Shown here: positions 60,516 to 64,000 of the stretch, piece after piece
Position numbering within the stretch: the stretch's first letter is position 1
Layout: each line of letters opens with the position of its first letter
Assembly: GCA_019914995.1 (NCBI GenBank)
Contig: CM034139.1
Coordinates: forward strand, 3,450,461-3,514,460
DNA from: Acanthochlamys bracteata
Taxonomy: Eukaryota > Streptophyta > Magnoliopsida > Pandanales > Velloziaceae
Length of the DNA stretch: 64,000 bases
Direction of reading: 5' to 3'
Made by a program: the position numbers and the translations under genes
The notes under the pieces: model-generated
Told to the model about the DNA's origin: nothing
The model's input: the letters and a program-made list of their open reading frames with translations, nothing else
Databases searched by the model: none

Positions 60516-63500
60516 ATGGCGGCGGAGGCGCTCGGTTTCATTCTGAGCTGCCCGAAACATGCTGCGGGTCGGGTTTCTTCTTTCTCTTCCTCCACAGCTC
60601 GCTTGCCGATCTATTGCAAGATGCGAAACAAACAATTCAGGTCCAGGTGATGTTTTCTTCAGTCAATCCTTTATTTCAACTCTATATTTATTGGTTCTTC
60701 TATTCTCTACTGCGAGTTAAAAATGTTTTTGTTCGTTTGTTGGTTATGTTTTGGAAGTATTGGTATGTGGTAATTCATTCCAGAAGTTTGTTTGATTTCT
60801 TAAATAAACTGTGTATATATTTCTGTTTGGTTAGATTGGTAATGATGTAGGAGTGTTTTATTTTTAACAGGAGAAAGCAAACGAAAAGGCTTCAACCAGA
60901 GCGTTCTCACCTAAATATGAAACTTCAATCTGATGATGAAGTAAGCGAGCCAGCAAAAAATACTTCAGGTGATCGATTTTTGGATACGATACAAGAAACC
61001 ATGTTGAGTGCTGATACTGAAACTACGATTGTGAATACGAAAGATGAGGAGCTGTCTAATGTGGTAGACAAGGTTGTTAAGGTACCCCATGTATCTCCAA
61101 GTGATTACTTTGATAGCTGTTGCCTTTGTTTCATTCACTGGTTTGAATTCGTAGGATTGTTATAATGGCTAGCTAGAAGTAAATGGAAGCTATTCAATTA
61201 TAGTTATTGATCATTTTTTGGGTACTTTTGTGAAGTTGCAGCCCAATGACGGTGCAAGCGGACAAGTGCAAAATACTTCCAGCGATGGATTTTTGGATAG
61301 TGTGCAAGGTTCTCCGTGTAGTTCTCATACTGAAGCTGATGTTGTGAATATGGAAGGCGAAGAACTCTCTTGTTCAGAGGATAAGATTGCTCAGGTATGT
61401 TATGCATCCCCATTGATGCTTCAAATGATTACTGTACTATGTCTCTGCTCTTACTATTGCCATTGTTCCAATTGCTGCTTGAATTTCTAGAATAGGTATA
61501 ATAACTACCTGGAATTAATTGATATCACTTATTAGTTATTGATAATTTTGATCTTCTGCTGTTGTTAAGCAGCAACCAAATGATGATGAAAGGGACCAAT
61601 TGCAAAATACTGCCTCTTTTGGATTTTTGGATACCGTACAAGCAACTCTGTCAACGTCTGATGCTGAAATGAGTGTCATGAGAATGGAAGATGAGGAACT
61701 CCCTTCTACTATCGAAACGATTGGTCAGGTAAAGTATGCATCATCAATCGAAGATCCAGTATTTCCAAATACGAAGTAATGATAATTCAACTAGTTACTA
61801 TGCTGATGGTGTTGATTTAAGTGTTACTTGCAATATCTAGAATAGGTACATTAACCAGCTGGAAGTAAATGCAAGCATTTATCGGTTCTTTTGATCAAAG
61901 TCTTGTTTGGAATGAGTCCTATGCTAATGGTACTCTGATTCTGACCTAAACTGTGGACTGGTACTTATCATGAGTGTGGGACGATGCTATAATATTTAGC
62001 TGGAAACAAAATGAAGCCTCTAACTATTAGTGAGCAATGAGTATGCCGACTAATGTATGTGTTTAGGTATCTCCATTGCTGACAGAAAGTGACCCATTTT
62101 AAAGTTTCTGCTCTCTTTTCAGGATAGGTTTCTTATTTAATTTGAGGGTAGGAGTTATATTTGATGTCTAAGTTTGTGTCTACCTTCCATCTTCCCGTTT
62201 GTTCTGGTAACTGATGTATAATTGCCTTACTAAGGCCCAGTTTGGGATAGCTTAAAAGTAAAACTTTTTGAAAAGGAGCTTTTCAGAAATTTTTTTGATG
62301 GTTTTTTTGGGGAAAATAAGGACCTTGTATGTATAATTATCCCATTACGTACAATCCACTCATGCCCTCAAAATTTTCAAAAAATTTTCTACAGCACTGT
62401 ACATGGATTTTTTGGGCTTGAAAAGCCCAAAAGCACCCTTGAAATTAGATGCCAAATGGCACTTAAGTTAGCTATTTTCCGAGATTGGACCGCTTGTTAC
62501 AGCTTGTAGCATAGTCAATATGCTTTTGGAATATAAGCATTTTATATAATGTGCTTCTGTTGATTTGAGAAGCTTATCACCTGACCTGCCTGTTGATAAG
62601 TCTCCGCTATTAGTTTATATGCTATTAGCTAGGCACAACCTTAACCGATTGGAAGATAGAAGGATATTTCCTCTTGCACCGTGTTCCCTTCTTACCAGAA
62701 TTTGTTGATGAACTTTTCCATTGGTAGATATCTGTAATATGGTTATTACTTGTTAGGTCAACCACCCTGTAGAAACAAATTAGGATATTTGAATTCCACT
62801 AAGAGAACCTCAACTAACATTTGACTCCTTTGCTTAAAACAAAAGGAAATATTCTCCAACCTAAGAATCCTTTCTTTCCTTTCTTTTCATTTAAATTATA
62901 CGTCTTATCTTAAATAAAAAGTAGTTTCATGACTTCTACCGTCTTGTGTAATGTATTATAGCCAAATGTCTTTTTGTATGTTCTACTCTCAAGGCCGCCA
63001 CACATTTAATATCCTCCTCCAGACTATGTTGATAACAGCGATTGCATAATTCCAGCTATAATTTCTCGTTATCTGGTGATAACTAATCATGAAGCAACTG
63101 TTTAAAGCAGACATGAGTGCAGGGCAATAAAGAAATGCTCGATGAACTATAACCATAGCAACTCCTCAGGAAATGTTGTTATTTAGAAAATGGAACATGG
63201 AAAAGGGGCATTGTGGTTGATAATGCTCTATAGATATCATACCTTCTGCTGGTCGACTGCATATTCTGCTAGTTGCTTCTAAGGGTAAGGTTTGTTTGGT
63301 AGGTTGAGAGTGCCAATGGTGGGAAGCACCTTATTGGTGCAAGGATTGAAGATTTGATAAGCATGATAAGGAGCGCCGAAAGAAGTACGCCATTTTTCTA
63401 CCTGTAACTCTATTGATGTGCCTTATCATATATGTTGTTATATTAAAGCCTTGCTAGAGTACTGAATATATGCAGACATAATGATTCTTAATCATTCCCG

Positions 63501-64000
63501 CAATCGTGCACTGGAAGATCTTGACAAGATCATTACTGAAAAGGAGGCTTTACTGGAGGAAATAAATAAATTAGAGATGAAGTTGGAAGAAACTGATGCC
63601 CGGCTTAAGCTTGTGGAACAGGAGAAAGTACATGTTGAATTTCTAGGAAATCAACTAGAGAAGTTGAGAAGTGAAATGTCAGTGAGAAATACTATTGATT
63701 TGGGGAAGAATGGTGAGCTCAAGAACGAGACTACGGATGCAAATACCATTTCTCCTTCATTTGATGCTTTGGATTCTTCTATAACTGAGGAGATAACTTG
63801 TTTAAGGGAAGAGAATGCACTACTAAAGGACAACATAGAAAAACTTAAACTAAAGCTTCATGACATTGCTGAAACTGAGGAAAAGGTCTTGAGGCAAGAG
63901 AAAGACCGCTATTTGTTAGAAGTAGCTGTAAGAAACTTGGAATCCAAACTTGCCGTTGCCCAACAAGATGTTTCTGAGCTAGTTGCTGTCAAGAGTGAAT
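60516..64000 (+). CDS. SS4: Starch synthase 4, chloroplastic (5' part, runs off the window)
   Basis: Exons 60516-60646, 60871-61081, 61242-61394, 61573-61728, 63303-63384 and 63476-64000+ encode at least 419 residues. SS4 starts starch granules in plastids; its long N-terminal coiled coil precedes GT5/GT1 glucosyltransferase domains that lie beyond this window. The start ATGGCGGCGGAGGCG opens a transit-peptide-like stretch (SSFSSSTARLPIYCKMR). From exon 5 the match is diagnostic: GARIEDLISMIRSAERNIMI, then ALEDLDKIITEKEALLEEIN, then EKVHVEFLGNQLEKLRSEM, continuing as heptad-rich coiled coil (LREENALLKDNIEKLKLKL). Exons 2, 3 and 4 encode three related segments of about 51-55 residues (residues ~60-217). 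Intron 1 has two in-frame donors six bases apart (60641 and 60647). Catalytic residues cannot be checked here. Confidence 0.9.
62231..62466. mobile_element. Inverted-repeat miniature element in SS4 intron 4
   Basis: The left end TAAGGCCCAGTTTGGGATAG and the complement of the right end, TTAAGTGCCATTTGGCATCT, are imperfect inverted repeats. Inner parts pair further (CTTTTGAAAAGG-type and GGGCTTGAAAAGCCC). It lies in the 1.57-kb intron between the third repeat exon and the coiled-coil exons. A TAA/TTA target is possible but not certain. Confidence 0.5.

Noticed and set aside
1-64000. CRISPR arrays, operons, phage or bacterial mobile genes
   Set aside because: No regularly spaced direct repeats and no prokaryotic gene structure; all real genes have eukaryotic plant features.

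Overview
The window is nuclear DNA of a flowering plant, most likely a eudicot. It is strongly AT-rich, its protein genes are split by many GT-AG introns, and the spaces between them are filled with decayed retrotransposons and small inverted-repeat elements. There are no operons, CRISPR arrays or bacterial signals. I did not find a convincing undescribed system. The most informative observations are a triplicated exon in a starch synthase gene, a decayed plastid protease gene, and a set of nested transposon insertions whose target-site duplications can be read directly.

Layout. 1-6600 has no recognisable gene. 6640-9345 is a rotted LINE with a nested inverted-repeat insertion, followed by an hAT-like element (9539-9930). 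11540-13318 is an intronless PPR protein gene. 14299-21757 is a ten-exon GBF-interacting-protein-1-like gene. 23553-25898 is a C-terminal processing peptidase (CtpA-type) pseudogene with recognisable exons, two in-frame stops and a frameshift. 28050-38241 is a decayed Ty3/gypsy chromovirus whose 3' LTR was hit by a copia-type element (33386-35502, 5-bp duplication) and by a small inverted-repeat element. 38255-39716 is a hAT transposase relic. 43081-47646 is a seven-exon CorA-like transporter gene with a long foldback element in one intron. 47983-52438 holds four hAT-like non-autonomous elements with 8-bp target duplications; three lie in or next to unique sequence that looks organelle-derived. 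53425-54422 (minus strand) encodes ribosomal protein P2. 55760-58440 is a minus-strand Ty1/copia relic between two related repeats. 60516 to the window end is the 5' part of a starch synthase 4 gene, whose N-terminal region is built from three tandem copies of one exon.

The five intact genes (PPR, GIP1-like, CorA-like, P2, SS4) are unrelated housekeeping or organelle-related genes with independent promoters. Nothing suggests they form a cluster. Exon borders were set by hand from splice consensus, reading-frame continuity and family knowledge; no alignment or transcript evidence was available.
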